A DNA stretch of 64,000 nt, taken from contig JAOTOL010001084.1 in assembly GCA_034440575.1 (NCBI GenBank), positions 89,501-153,500 on the forward strand, in the 5' to 3' direction. The translations under genes and the position numbers were made by a program. The first letter of the stretch is position 1. Each line of letters begins with the position of its first letter. This document shows, piece after piece, positions 33,911 through 46,300 of the stretch. The DNA is from Imbricaverruca yamaguchii (lineage: Eukaryota > Arthropoda > Thecostraca > Neoverrucidae). The notes under the pieces were generated by a model, which made no database searches, was not told where the DNA came from, and saw only the letters and a program-made list of their open reading frames with translations.

Positions 33911-35188
33911 GATCTCGGGAGATGAGTGGGTCCAAACAGAAACAGTGAATCTCGCACAGTTGATGCCGCGAGGTATGTGAGGCTATTTGAACACTTGACC
34001 ACACACCAACGACAAGATTGAACCGTTAAAAGTGTTGGACTAAAAGCACAGGAACGTCCAACACGTTTTGGAAGTGAGCCTTTGTGTCGATTCTGTCCAT
34101 GCAAAAGTCATACAATTAATGATGAAGCTTGCCGAAAAGTAGGGAACATGGAGCCCGTACCATGCCAATTTTCACATCCATAGCACAGACTACATATGGG
34201 TTCCACTGACATTGAAAAATGAGTGGAACAGAGAAAGGTGTGTTGCTGTTTTTGTATAGCTAGCGCTAGGTCACCTACCTCCAGTTTTGATTGATTATTT
34301 GGGCTTAAGGGCGACCACCTACCTCCAGTTCCCATGGCCGAACTACTAACGTCATTGCACGGGCCGCAAGCGATCGGCCATGTAACTATTGGACTCGCGG
34401 GGCTGGGGAGGGGGCCGTCATGTGTGCAATGTGAAGCCACGATCTGCTTCCGAGATACGGAGCAGGAGTGCCGCTGTGTCAGCAAACACACCCGGCCGAG
34501 ACTCGGCCGAGTGACGGCTCCTCTAATGGGTGCGGAGTCCAGGAGTCCACGGCACGTCGGCTCTGCCACGCTGTGCACCCGCGCATGGTACATTAGCTCC
34601 CTGGAGTGCATGCCTACAGTGTACCTGGAGTACAGTGTACCTGGAGTACACTGTGTGCACTAGCTGGCTGGAACAAATTATCGTCTGTTGTAGGTACACA
34701 CCCACCAATGGGTGGACTTTTCATGTTGGCAGCTGGTGGTTGAGCCTTGAGCACTGGGCTGAGCCTTATCACTTTCATGGCTTTATTCCTGTAGCTTTAC
34801 TCCCTGGTTAGTTGTGGGTACAGCATAACCGAAACAGTTGACGCGCTAAAAGTCCCAAATGCACACACAGGTATCTCCTCAGGAAAAAGCGCTGCGCGCA
34901 CTAGTGGACACAGTCTGAAAATCATCCGGACTACATACATTTGGGCCCATGTGGCCCTGACTCTGGTTAGAAACACCTAGCCTGTCACACACGCCTCGCA
35001 TTGAATCTGCTTCGAGCCGAGTGGTGCCTCCAAAAGTCCGGAGTTTCCCACTCATGCGCGAGACCGGTCCTGCGCCGCAATTATTCGGCATAGCTCGGCC
35101 CAGCAGCGCACCGGAGATTCTTTCAAGAGGAGCAAGAATGGGGAGCACCCGTCGGATTTCTGTTTGGGCTGGGTCCGTGGTGCCGCCG
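33911..35188. other. No gene seen
   Basis: Unique-looking DNA. 34285-34315 (gattgattatttgggcttaa) matches the SINE tail motif. 34608-34660 has a short gtacctggagtacagt repeat. Confidence 0.4.
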
Positions 35189-35460
35189 CCGGACGGTGAG
35201 CGTGGCCGGCTCCCACCCGGCCGGACGGTGAGCGTGGCCGGCTCCCGCCCGGCCGGACGGTGAGCGTGGCCGGCTCCCGCCCGGCAGGCCGGACGGTGAG
35301 CGTGGCCGGCTCCCGCCCGGCAGGCCGGACGGTGAGCGTGGCCGGCTCCCACCCGGCCGGACGGTGAGCGTGGCCGGCTCCCGCCCGGCCGGACGGTGAG
35401 CGTGGCCGGCTCCCGCCCGGCCGGACGGTGAGCGTGGCCGGCTCCCGCCCGGCCGGACGC
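35189..35460. repeat. 32-bp GC-rich minisatellite, eight copies
   Basis: Units of 32 bp (ccggacggtgagcgtggccg plus gctcccgcccgg); two units carry a 4-bp aggc insertion, making them 36 bp. Confidence 0.93.
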
Positions 35461-36339
35461 TGCAGCCGCGTCGAGGTCAGCGCTCGCACGGACGTGCTGA
35501 CGTCATCGAGACGCAGGTGCGCGCATGCGTGGATCGTGTCGGGCGGAAAATGCCGGCGCGACCTGGCGGCCGGCCGGCGCCAACGGGGTCGCCGGGTCCA
35601 CCGCCGGCCGGCGATCGATACCGAGTCGATGCCCGCCAGAGTCGCCGGGGTGTCACAGCTCTACCTGTCCGCTGTCGGATAGCTGGGCTGGTCAGACGGG
35701 TGGTCTTGGCGTGCAAAGCACACGCCGTCCCTGTCGGAGACTTGTGCCCTGAGGGCTGACATCCGGCGGTCTGGTGGCCCGCCGCCAGTCCACGTGGCGA
35801 CCATCAAAACGGAAGGCGTCGCGAGGAGGACGCGCTGGCCGGTGACTTGGACCTGACATGGACACTCAGGTGGCTACAATGCCTTCAGATGGAGGCTTTC
35901 GGTCATGCTGAGCATGTCCGGGCCCTAACTTCCGGCTTCCGGAACATCGCTTTCCTCAGCATTATTGTCACTCGTTATCGTGTATGGTCGTGATGATGGT
36001 TTGTGCTGCACATTGGTGCACGACTGTAACGTAAGCTGAAGACCGTACTCGGCAGGATCCGAAATACATTTTACTTTACATTACGTTAACTTGAATTACC
36101 ACAGGCAACGCACAAAATCCGGCGTTGAATTGCAGCGCTCCTTTGACAGAACATCGGCAAGATTTCGTCCGGCAACGTCCCCAGTTCCAGCACAGCTCCG
36201 CCATTGTGGGACACGGTCGGACGTGGAGGTGATTGTCGTGGAGGGAGTCGCGACAGCGCTGTCCTCCGGCCATCGCCGACCCGTGAGGACGCGGCCAGGC
36301 ACGGCTGGGTCGTCCGACACCGTCGCCGCGCCGACCCCC
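35461..36339. other. No gene seen; GC-rich left part
   Basis: GC-rich to about 35850, then ordinary. No protein-like frame. Confidence 0.4.
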
Positions 36340-36475
36340 GTCGCGAAGACACAGCGTCGCCAACACCTCGCGCCGATTGGTCGCGGGTGGACTTGGCGCT
36401 CCGTGCGGTTGTGCGGCTCGAGCCCGCCACCTCGCGATCAAATGGAGCGCGCCCTACCGACCGCGCCCCGGCGAC
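36340..36475 (-). mobile_element. Diverged, GC-rich SINE relic
   Basis: Read on minus: a tRNA-like head with gtcggtagggcgcgc (36448-36462) and gcgggctcgagccgc (36412-36426), then a body containing ccgcgaccaatcggcgcgag and ttggcgacgct. Body and order match the SINE copies at 1528 and 58853, but the head has become much richer in G and C. Confidence 0.45.
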
Positions 36476-37489
36476 CCGCCGCCGTGTGTGTGTGTGCGAG
36501 TGAATTTTGCCAGCCTGCCACCGTGTGGCGATACCGGCTGGCAGACAGGCGCCCGCCGCCGGTCGTGTGGGCGCCCGATCGTCGGTGACGAGCCCGGCGG
36601 CAAGTGTGCGCGCCGGGCGGCGCCCATTAGCCGCCGACAGCTGCGGCGGCCGGCCGGGCGGGCGCGACGTGCAACGGCCGGCAGTTTTTGCGCCGGCAGC
36701 CGCCGCCCGCTTCTCGATGCTGTTCCGCCTCGCGCCGCGACAAAAAAGAAGTAACGGCCGCGGCGGTGCCTATGCAAGGTCAACACGGTCGCCGGCCAAA
36801 TCAAGGCCGACGACCGTGGCTGACGAAACCGGCGGCACCGGCTCATCCGACCAAACGGTGCCGCGTGTTACCAGTGGAAGCGCAACGGCTGGGTCGACAG
36901 TGTCTCTTTGAATAGAGCATTGACGTAAGAGTATTATTTTATTAAGCACGATATGTGCAGTAAGGGATAAAGGAGTGAGGTCGGAAGGGTGGGGCAGAAT
37001 GATGAAGGTGTCTCATATCATGCTTGATTATGTGAAATGACGCTAGTGACAGGTGTACATGGCAGCTGATTCAGCACCTTCTTTGGCGTACGTACTTTGG
37101 TGTACCAAGCTCCCACTATCGTTTCTGAGTCACTGGAGTTCAACTCTAACTTCCTCCTACCCTATTCGAAGGTTTTTAGTTTGGGTTCCCTTGATAATTC
37201 ACCTCACACTGCTGAAATTACAACCGTACACATCACTTTAAAATGGAAATTTTCAAATTTCATGCTTTTCAGTTCACAACATCCGATCGCTACTACGCGC
37301 ACGACCGTGCTCATGTACATTGCATTGGTTTTCTTCTCACATTTGTTGGTGTCTAAGAGATCCGGATGACCACTAAGCTTCCATGCACCTCAGCACTGGT
37401 TAAATATGCTTCCAGGTTGACTAGAGAACCGAGTTCCTGGCTCTGTGAGGTGCATATTTAGGTTTTTGACGTTTTGAGCTGACCCTCGG
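36476..37489. other. No gene seen; CpG-rich to about 36870
   Basis: A dense CpG island-like segment (36476-36870) with overlapping long frames on both strands, then AT-rich DNA. It could be a promoter-type island, but no gene start is apparent on either side. Confidence 0.4.
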
Positions 37490-37837
37490 CTGGTCCAACT
37501 TTATTAGGGCCCCAGCACAATTTTTTTGGGCCCCGATTGGACCATTTGGGGCCACCATCGTGATATCAAAGGTCCCAGGCACTACTTTTTTGGGCCACAG
37601 CATGGATTTCAGAGACTCAAAAGCGAACTTTTGAAGCCCCAGTGTGATTTCCAAGGGCCCAGCTCGACCCTTTGGGACCCACAGCGTAATTTCCATGGAC
37701 CCTGGGCTGACCTTCTTGGGCCAAACACCGCGATTTCCAGGGGCACTGACCCAAAGTTTTGGGGCCCACAGCGTGACTTTCAGGGGCCCCGGCTCGACTT
37801 TTTTGGCCCTCAGCGCGATTTTGGGAGGTGGTAGTGC
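37490..37837. repeat. Diverged tandem repeat, about 50 bp
   Basis: Repeating theme of tttttgggccccagcgtgat then ttccaggggcccngctcgac, about seven strongly diverged units directly before the 38-bp array. Confidence 0.65.
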
Positions 37838-38905
37838 CGGTTAGGCAGTGGCATGTAGCTCCAGTGACCGCGGCCCGGTTAGGCAGTGGCATGTAGCTCC
37901 AGTGACCGCGGCCCGGTTAGGCAGTGGCATGTAGCTCCAGTGACCGCGGCCCGGTTAGGCAGTGGCATGTAGCTCCAGTGACCGCGGCCCGGTTAGGCAG
38001 TGGCATGTAGCTCCAGTGACCGCCGCCCGGTTAGGCAGTGGCATGTAGCTCCAGTGACCGCGGCCCGGTTAGGCAGTGGCATGTAGCTCCAGTGACCGCG
38101 GCCCGGTTAGGCAGTGGCATGTAGCTCCAGTGACCGCGGCCCGGTTAGGCAGTGGCATGTAGCTCCAGTGACCGCGGCCCGGTTAGGCAGTGGCATGTAG
38201 CTCCAGTGACCGCGGCCCGGTTAGGCAGTGGCATGTAGCTCCAGTGACCGCGGCCCGGTTAGGCAGTGGCATGTAGCTCCAGTGACCGCGGCCCGGTTAG
38301 GCAGTGGCATGTAGCTCCAGTGACCGCGGCCCGGTTAGGCAGTGGCATGTAGCTCCAGTGACCGCGGCCCGGTCAGGCAGTGGCATGTAGCTCCAGTGAC
38401 CGCCGCCTGGTTAGGCAGTGGTCTGTAGCTCCAGTGACCGCCGCCCGGTTAGGCAGTGGCATGTACCTCCAGTGACCGCGGCCCGGTTAGGCAGTGGCAT
38501 GTAGCTCCAGTGACCGCGGCCCGGTTAGGCAGTGGCATGTAGCTCCAGTGACCGCGGCCCGGTTAGGCAGTGGCATGTAGCTCCAGTGACCGCCGCCCGG
38601 TTAGGCAGTGGCATGTAGCTCCAGTGACCGCGGCCCGGTTAGGCAGTGGTCTGTAGCTCCAGTGACCGCGGCCCGGTTAGGCAGTGGTATGTAGCTCCAG
38701 TGACCGCGGCCCGGTTAGGCAGTGGTATATAGCTCCAGTGACCGCGGCCCGGTTAGGCAGTGGCATGTAGCTCCAGTGACCGCGGCCCGGTTAGGCAGTG
38801 GCATGTACCTCCAGTGACCGCGGCCCGGTTAGGCAGTGGCATGTAGCTCCAGTGACCGCGGCCCGGTTAGGCAGTGGCATGTAGCTCCAGTGACCGCGGC
38901 CCGGT
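37838..38905. repeat. 38-bp minisatellite, about 28 nearly identical copies
   Basis: Units of 38 bp (ccggttaggcagtggcatgt plus agctccagtgaccgcggc). Most units are identical; rare variants are ccgccgcc, tggtctg and gtacctcc. Each unit contains one CCGCGG. The homogeneity implies recent expansion or active homogenisation. Confidence 0.96.
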
Positions 38906-39238
38906 CGCCACCTGGCACGGGCAGTAGCGGCGCGTGCGGGCCGGCGGCCGGCGAGCTGACCAGCCGGCTGGCAACGGGCCGCGCCGCGCATGAGATGCGG
39001 CGCAGCGTGTCGAGACAGTGCCGGCTGCATCCCGAGCGGGCCGGGACTGGTACGGCCGTGACGTGGCACCGCGTGCACGCCCGCCAGGCCATTTGTCACC
39101 CGGACGAGCCGGACAATGCACATGTCGGAGGGGGGGGGGGGGGGGGGGCGAGTCTCTCCTGACAGCGGCGGCCCAGCTGGAGCGCTGCCTTTGCAGACGG
39201 TTGGGGAAAATGACTGGGGAAGCCGGGGAGTCGACCTA
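38906..39238. other. GC-rich spacer with G run
   Basis: GC-rich non-repeat DNA containing a run of about 18 G (39129-39147, with one C). No coding frame supported. Confidence 0.4.
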
Positions 39239-39369
39239 CAGAAACTGGGGAAGAGGTGGTGGTGTCCCATCCTGGGGAAGGAGGGGTGGTGTCCCATCCT
39301 GGAGAAGTAGGCGTGGTGTCCCACCCTGGGGAAGTATGGATGGTGTCCGACTCTGGAGAAGTGGGGGTG
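39239..39369. repeat. 30-bp minisatellite, about four copies
   Basis: Units containing ctggggaag and ggtggtgtcccatc, diverging to the right (gatggtgtccgactc). Confidence 0.8.
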
Positions 39370-40664
39370 GGTCATATGTGGCTGACAGGTGGCGAATGTA
39401 CGCCATAAGCCGAACATGCTCTCTCCTGGCTGGCCAGGATGACTAGGCAGGCACACAGTTGGCGGGATCGCGCCTACAATAGGTGTACCTGGAGGTGAAT
39501 TCAACACGAACCTTCGGTCGTGCGATGCTGAAAATGATGGCCACGGTAGCCACTGGGGTAGATAGTTGCTCTACAACTCAGGATACAACATCGATCAGTG
39601 GGTTTCCATCTTCTTGACTCCTCTAATAGGATTTTCCGTTTATAGACCTGACCTAGATGGCCCCTGTGGCTCATAACCTTTACAACTGTACGACTCGACG
39701 ACTTAGCGAGACGAACAAAACGATAACGATACATTGCAATCGATGCCCGACAATTCCAGCGGGTGCCCCCTCCCCTCCCCCCTTCAGCAGGCAGCTCGTC
39801 ACAGTAGGTGTATGGGCCAATGGAATGGACACCGCCCTACCATGTGCAGGAGTTGTAGGGATTATCAGGTGGTGACGTTGACACAGCGATGGTACTTAAC
39901 TTCGAGGATCTCTAACGCCAGCGCTATGGTGTTTTCATAGTAGTTTGTGGGGCCGGGATGTTCCGAATCGGTTATTCGCATGAAGGCCATTAACAATTTG
40001 CATGGGCACAAAATGACCCGAGGAATCGACGCGCCCTGAAGCCCAAATGACTAACTGACCAACTAGTTGCATCTCGAACCCATGAAATTAAGGTAAAAGG
40101 GGTGTAGGAAAATCGCACGTGTAGGTACCAACAGATAATGCAAACAATCCGTTGTGAATCGGAACCCAGCCGAGTGTCGCGTGACGACCAATGACGTCAC
40201 CACCTTCGGCTTCCGGGTGGGGTCCAGCACCAGGTGTGCGGGAACGATTTCCACGTCAGAGAGGTGAGAGCGGGACTGTCTTCTGTTCCCATGCCCGTAC
40301 CCCCACCCCTGCACCCCTGCACGTTAAAACTCTGATTTCGGAAACTTCGGTCCTGAAGCGCAAAATTCTTTCTATATTTGCCGGTCAAAATTTGCGGTCC
40401 AACTGCTCGAAAGGTAAATATCTGTTCTTTCCATTTTAAAAAATATGAACATGTCTAATCAAGACACGAATAGCCGACTCTCCTCACTTCCCACTCATAG
40501 AAACGAAATGTTGTTCGACGGTCATAGAATGCCAGGTTATCACGTGTGTCCCATACGTTTGGATCTTCACGGGTTGGCATTCCTGCACACCGATGGCTAT
40601 TGCTGCCGCTGGCTATTAGCCACAGATAAAGTTTTTTTTTTGTCAGGAACTTGCATTCAAGATC
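39370..40664. other. No gene seen
   Basis: Unique-looking DNA with short C-rich runs near 39766-39785. No protein-like frame. Confidence 0.4.
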
Positions 40665-42560
40665 GCAGTATGTCCATGATATCAGCATCACATTCACATT
40701 CAGCATCCTATTCGCGTGCACTCCGATTTCGCTCATATTTTTAGGATATGATCTTAGTTCCTTGCAAAGTAAGGCAAATAACAATTGTTCAGTAGCACAA
40801 GCAATTTGATTTCCAGAGGAAACAAATGGCATTCGGGTTTAAGAAACTGGGTACCGCATGAATGCCAAAGTATTTTACTTAGCGGAATCACACCAACGCC
40901 TAGATGTCTGCTATCCATCAAGGATGCAGCATATCGAATTACGTGACCTGCAATAGCACAGTTTGACCTCAGTTCACCAAGTTGGTTTTACTCATACTCA
41001 TGATATCAATTTACATGGCAACGAATACAACCATTGTGACACATGGGATATGCATAGTTTTTTAGGCGGTACTTTACAGAACTCATATATAGAGCACATC
41101 AAACGAAATAACTCTTCATGGACGCAGTTTCATCAGCGCTCGTAAACATGCTTAGAGTAATGTCATTGTGCAAAATTCTTGGGTACCTAATAACTTCCAC
41201 GATATTATAATTGGTTCTATGGATTAACACAAAGGCATTGGTTATGGCTCATGGATGCAGCATATTCAAGCGTGTGATGCACAATCCTAACGTTTGACCC
41301 AAGTTCACAAAATACATATTTAATCTTGCACTGTTACCATCTATGGGGTACCGAATAACATCTCCCTGAATGCATTAATCAGATGAGCATTATCGCCGAA
41401 TAATCTACCATTAGGCAAGGAATCAGCAAATCCAAGCATGTGACCTTGAAGGCCAACATTTGTCCTCAGGTCAGGACTTAGGAGATTCACAAAATTAAAG
41501 TGGTCCAATAAGGTGCCGTATATTGACCAGACGAACCAATAAGGGTAGACTATCTCAGGACTGATGCATGCACATTCGATACAAGAAACATACTGCGTGG
41601 CCTGACTTCTGTCCATGAAACATTTCATCAGGTAACTCTTGCGTCCCATTCAGAAACAAATTCAGAGACGCATCCACAAATATCCTTTGATTCGTCTGAA
41701 TATTTGATACAGCCTTCGCAGCCGTTGCCGAATATACAATATGGCACGAATTTTTCCTACGACGAACTCTTTCACCTACATCTGCGGGGGCACAAAAGTC
41801 CATCGGGGTCAAGTCTGGGGTACCGAATAATTTGCCGGATACTTAACTTACGGGAATGATTGAAACGCATGTGCTACCGCCATCAAGGTAGGATGCGGTA
41901 CACTAAATCATCTGGCCACCTAAGTGTACCATTTAACCTCAGGTCAAGGAATACTTTAATATTACGCTCATAGGAAAATTACGGGTAACTGGACATCTTC
42001 CTGACCTCTGCCGGTGACACATTTGATCAGGTGGAACAAGTGTCCCATTCAGCAAAGCATTCAGAAACGTACTCAACAATAACCTCTGATGAGCCTGAAA
42101 ATTGTATACCTTTCAAACCTACTCCTTACTTACACCACGGTACGATTTTTTGCTGCAACGAACCTTTTCGCCTTCAGAGGTCCAAAGGGTGATCGAGGTC
42201 AAATCTGGGGTACTGCATAACTTGCCGGAGAATTCACTTTTTGGAACGATTCAAGCGCTTGTACAACTGCTATCAAGGTAGGAATCGGCAAACCAGATCA
42301 CGTGGTCACTCAAGGTCAGCATATAAACTCAAGGCAAGGGGCATTTTAACATTACGCTCCATGATAAAATTACGGAGTACCGAATAACATCTTTCTTAAT
42401 ACATTCATCAGGTGGATATTAGCGACATCAGATCAAGTGACTTTCAGTGTCAATTTTTACCTCAGGTCAGCACTGATGCAATTCAGGAAATTAAAGTGGT
42501 CCACTGGGCACAACTTTACTCGAGAATATTGTGAACGAAACTCGAAGAGTGTCGTAAAAA
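40665..42560 (+). repeat. Composite interspersed repeat, long copy
   Basis: The left 400 bases match 49080-49470 in the same orientation. From about 40840 to 41700 it is collinear with the reverse complement of 55170-56250. It is internally periodic: ggggtaccg(c/a)ataa-type segments near 40848, 41344, 41816 and 42208, each followed 80-130 bases later by a TGACCT/CTCAGGTCA-type motif. No terminal inverted repeats, target duplication or lasting coding frame were found. Family unknown. Confidence 0.75.
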
Positions 42561-42654
42561 CGTGGGAGCGTCCTCTTCAGACGTTTCCTCTCCACCTGTA
42601 GCAAATCCTGGTTGCGCCCCTGGGTCAGACAGGCAGGCGGGTCCACTCGTCGGG

Positions 42655-42717
42655 CACGTCACGGGCCGTGGTGGCACGTCACGGGCCGTGGTGGCACGTC
42701 ACGGGCCGTGGTGGCAC
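42655..42717. repeat. 20-bp repeat, three copies
   Basis: Three perfect copies of cacgtcacgggccgtggtgg. Confidence 0.9.
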
Positions 42718-42933
42718 GGACAGCGACGGAGACCCACCCGGCGGGACGTCGGCGATGCCCGTCCATCCCATCAGATGTCGCCTGGTACGGCAACTTTAGA
42801 ACCTCAAGCAGGTGCCGTGTGTTCCCGAAACTTACCAGGTTTCCAGGTGGGATCGAAAACCATCAAAATGAGGCGGGGTCAGGGGCACAGGGCCCAGTGT
42901 CGGCGACCAGAGGCGCAACCAAGGGGGCGGGGT

Positions 42934-42966
42934 CCGACACCCCTCCCAAATGGGGAGGGGTGTCGG
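42934..42966. other. Perfect 14-bp-stem hairpin
   Basis: ccgacacccctccc, loop of five bases, then gggaggggtgtcgg. Lies between sequences resembling hAT MITE ends (42880 caggggcacag; 43105-43121 ggctgcgcccctg), possibly inside an element whose target duplication is no longer visible. Confidence 0.7.
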
Positions 42967-43200
42967 GCGGGCGGGATTATCTTATACCAGATAATCAAGA
43001 CGTTTTTTATGTCTACCACTCAAGAGAAATTTTCTGCGTGCGAAGAGGGGCGAAATGGTCTCTATTTCATGACATTTCTTTGGTAGCCCCTCCCGCTAAG
43101 AAAATCCTGGCTGCGCCCCTGTTGGCGAACGTGTGACCCATTGTCGGGTCTGGACACGACGACCCTAGCGGTGGTGAATGTCTGACCCACCGTCGCCAAG

Positions 43201-43344
43201 AACACCACCCAGGTAGAACCCCACACAGCGTCAGCAAACACCACCCAGGTACAACCCCACACAGCGTCAGCAAACACCACCCAGGTACAACCCCACACAG
43301 CATCAGCAAACACCACCCAGGTACAACCCCACACAGCGTCAGCG
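43201..43344. repeat. 36-bp minisatellite, four copies
   Basis: Exactly 4 x 36 bp: aacaccacccaggtacaacc plus ccacacagcgtcagca, with one G/C and one G/A change. Confidence 0.93.
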
Positions 43345-46300
43345 AGTGGCAACACGACAACCTGCGCACTTACTGGTTGGGTTTGGTCTGCGTGAGTGCA
43401 CCCATGTTGGCGGCGAGACGGTTCCGCAGGCTGGACAGCGGCCGAGCAGTGTGCCGAAGTGCACTGGCCGCCTGGATGTGCCGAACCGACACCAAACGCT
43501 GCAAGACGTACACCATGACGCTCCCCCTCCGAGTTTATATAGGAGAATGGTGGTACTCTCAGTGCAGGCGAAGACTTACCGCCACCGCCCGCCTGGCCTT
43601 GGTGGCTTCGCACCGATTGGTCGAGCAGCAGCAGGCCTCTGCAATACGCGCCGCTGATTGGCTGCAGAGAAGGTGTGTCTGCTCGCGTTATGTTGCTATT
43701 CTGCCGAGTGCCGGGAGCTTCGGGAGCCTGTCGCGCCAGTTTGGGCCGGTTTTGATGGCGATGCTAGCAATTCTGAACCAGCTGTACACTAGGTTGCGTG
43801 CCGTCACAATGTTTATGAAATAAAGATGATGAAAACCATCGTCAGTTGGTCATGCGCCTGCCGGGTTCCTCTAACGCCACTGCACTGTTCAAGGTTATTC
43901 CGAGCAATTTATATATATATATATATATATACGATCTTTTAATGATCTGATTGCACATAACAAAAAATTCAGAAGTATTTAGGAACGACACCGCCATTTG
44001 CCATCTGTCGCGGCGACCCACTAACCGCCAGACTACATCACGAAGATGTACCAAATGCATATGTGTAACTATATCACACCCCTGACACCGATCATATTAC
44101 ACCCCTGTAGTCTCAATCTCGTTACCAGTATCAGTGCCCTACTAGTGAGGGTACGCGTGTGGTGGAATGAAGCAGCCGTCGTGAGTGATATAAAAGGGCT
44201 TGATCCATGTATGGTAGCATTTCTAAACTCAAGAAGCAGAACAAATGTTGATATTGAATTGGGCCCGTCGTAACCAACGTGAAACGAAAACCTTGCAGAT
44301 GCACACTTGCTGCCCGTATTATCACAGACGCACACTTGCTATGTGGACTATCAATGTTGAAGGCGTTTTGAGGGTGTGAGACTGCACAGCTATCTAGGAA
44401 AAGAACCGGCACACATGTGCAGGGGAAAAGCAATGCTGTGAACAAAACCTGGCCACATGCGAGCAAGCGTGGTTTCTGCGAACGCGAAGGCCGGAACAAC
44501 AGCAGGTAAGTGCAGTGCAAGGCATCAAATGTGCATCACTCTGGCTGTCTGATTCGCACCACTCTGTCTGATTCGCTGAGTCGGGCATCGGGTGATGGGC
44601 CATACACCATCTTGTAGCCCCGTGAAATGGACAAGGATGTGCAAAAAAGGAATTGTCAAAACCCAACATTTTGACGTCCGCGGCGCCGCGGCCCTATCAG
44701 CGCCCAGGGCCTGCTGCTGGGGGCCGGTTCAGAATTTGTCCTGGGGACACTTGTCTGAAGGGGTGCAATTTGTTTGGAAGGGCGCCACTACAAAAGTTCT
44801 TGGAAGCGGGGGCGGATGCAGAGGTGGCACTGAAGGCATTTGCCGATATGGAAGTTGGCGCCCCTTCAGCCGGGAAAATGCTCCACTCTGGGATAGCTCG
44901 AGCGCATCCAAATATCGAATTTTCCGGACAAAGGCTTCTATCTCAGAGGAAAAGGTCCGCTTTCAGTGTGCTCTACTGCACCCGCCTCAGATTACTCAGT
45001 CAGAGGCGCACATTGGAAGTAAAAGACCCCCATCCAATGGTCTTCCAGTGAAAACACCTGAATTGTTCAGCCAAATACGCACTCTGAAAAGTTAGGGTGC
45101 TTCTCTGGGAACTGTGTGCACCCCACTCATAACATTTTTTTATCTAGAGGCGTCCCGCCAGAGACCAAGTTCCCCTCATGCAATTTCGGAACCCGCTCCT
45201 GCCTGGTGGGGTGTTTTCTCCTTCCGAGGGAACCTCTGACCAAAAAATTCGAGCGGGGCCCATTCGAGGGCACTGACACTGAGCGTCTTTTTTAATCTCA
45301 GAGGGGAGTTTCGGACTAAAAGCAAAATATAGGGGGGTTATATAGGGGGTTCACACGAGCCTTCTTGAATGAGCGCCTTTCCCCGGCTGGAGGCTGGAGG
45401 AGCGGCCACTTTCCATGGGGGGGGAATTTCATGCCCCCAGTTACCCCCCCCCCTCTGTATCTGTCCCTGACTCCTGCATCTGCAAGCCAGGAGCTGGCTG
45501 CGTTCAGGCTGTCACCGTTTTCTCCTTTCTCCTGAGAAGACAGACCTCTAGCCGACACAGACGAGCGTTTCGGGTGGCTTGAATTCAAGAATACAGCACC
45601 AAGTTCGACCTGCTGGTAGCAAGCCTTTCTGTGTCGATCACCACGCAGGTGCGGATATATCACGGTCAAGGCGCCCAGCCCAGTTTCGTAACCCTTATTG
45701 ACGCCCTGAGGAGTAGGTTGGCGCAATCGTGAGCGGCCCTCCTGGAAGTCATATTTCCCCGTCAGCAGCTCGGAGACCAGAAGCCGTCCGACTGCGCCTG
45801 TGGATGCACTCAGAACTGGGCACAACAGGGGATGCTCTACGCGTCCGTGAGCTGTTGAAGACTATTTCTTGAACGCATTATCGCTGCCGTCAGAGGAAGC
45901 TTCTCGGGACCAACTGGCTACCGCAGCTGAAAGATTCTTGGAAGCCTCGGCTTCAGGCCCGGTGTCAGTAATGGCGCCAGGATACTCAGAGGCGCAGGCG
46001 GTTCCAGTCGGCGCAGTGTCTCCGGACACCAGTACGCTGGCCACACTGCATGGTATAGTCGCGACGAGCATCCTGCATTGATATCCGACATGTGTACAAT
46101 ATGTGCATTATGTTCCAAATTAATGGTGTACCCAGCGGGGAGGAGGGGTATGCAGACACCCGCCAGACTGGTCAGTTCCCTGCCCTCCACCACCTTCAAA
46201 GTGCCGAACTGCACGGCTGACCGACCACGCGTACGGTGCGCGGAACGTGGACGCCTCGGCTGGTGTGGCAATGTGTCCGACCAAACCGACGGTAACTGCC

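Noticed and set aside
41341..41649. Pair of similar peptides here (minus) and at 55278-55568 (plus), suggesting a conserved small protein
   Set aside because: Codon-position counts over the shared 45 codons show about as many differences at position 2 as at position 3 and fewest at position 1. This fits a neutrally drifting DNA repeat, not a protein under selection.
44466..44505. Cys-containing frame ending at a perfect cag/gtaagt donor
   Set aside because: Only about 38 codons, opened by a stop and without an acceptor in phase; too weak to list as an exon.
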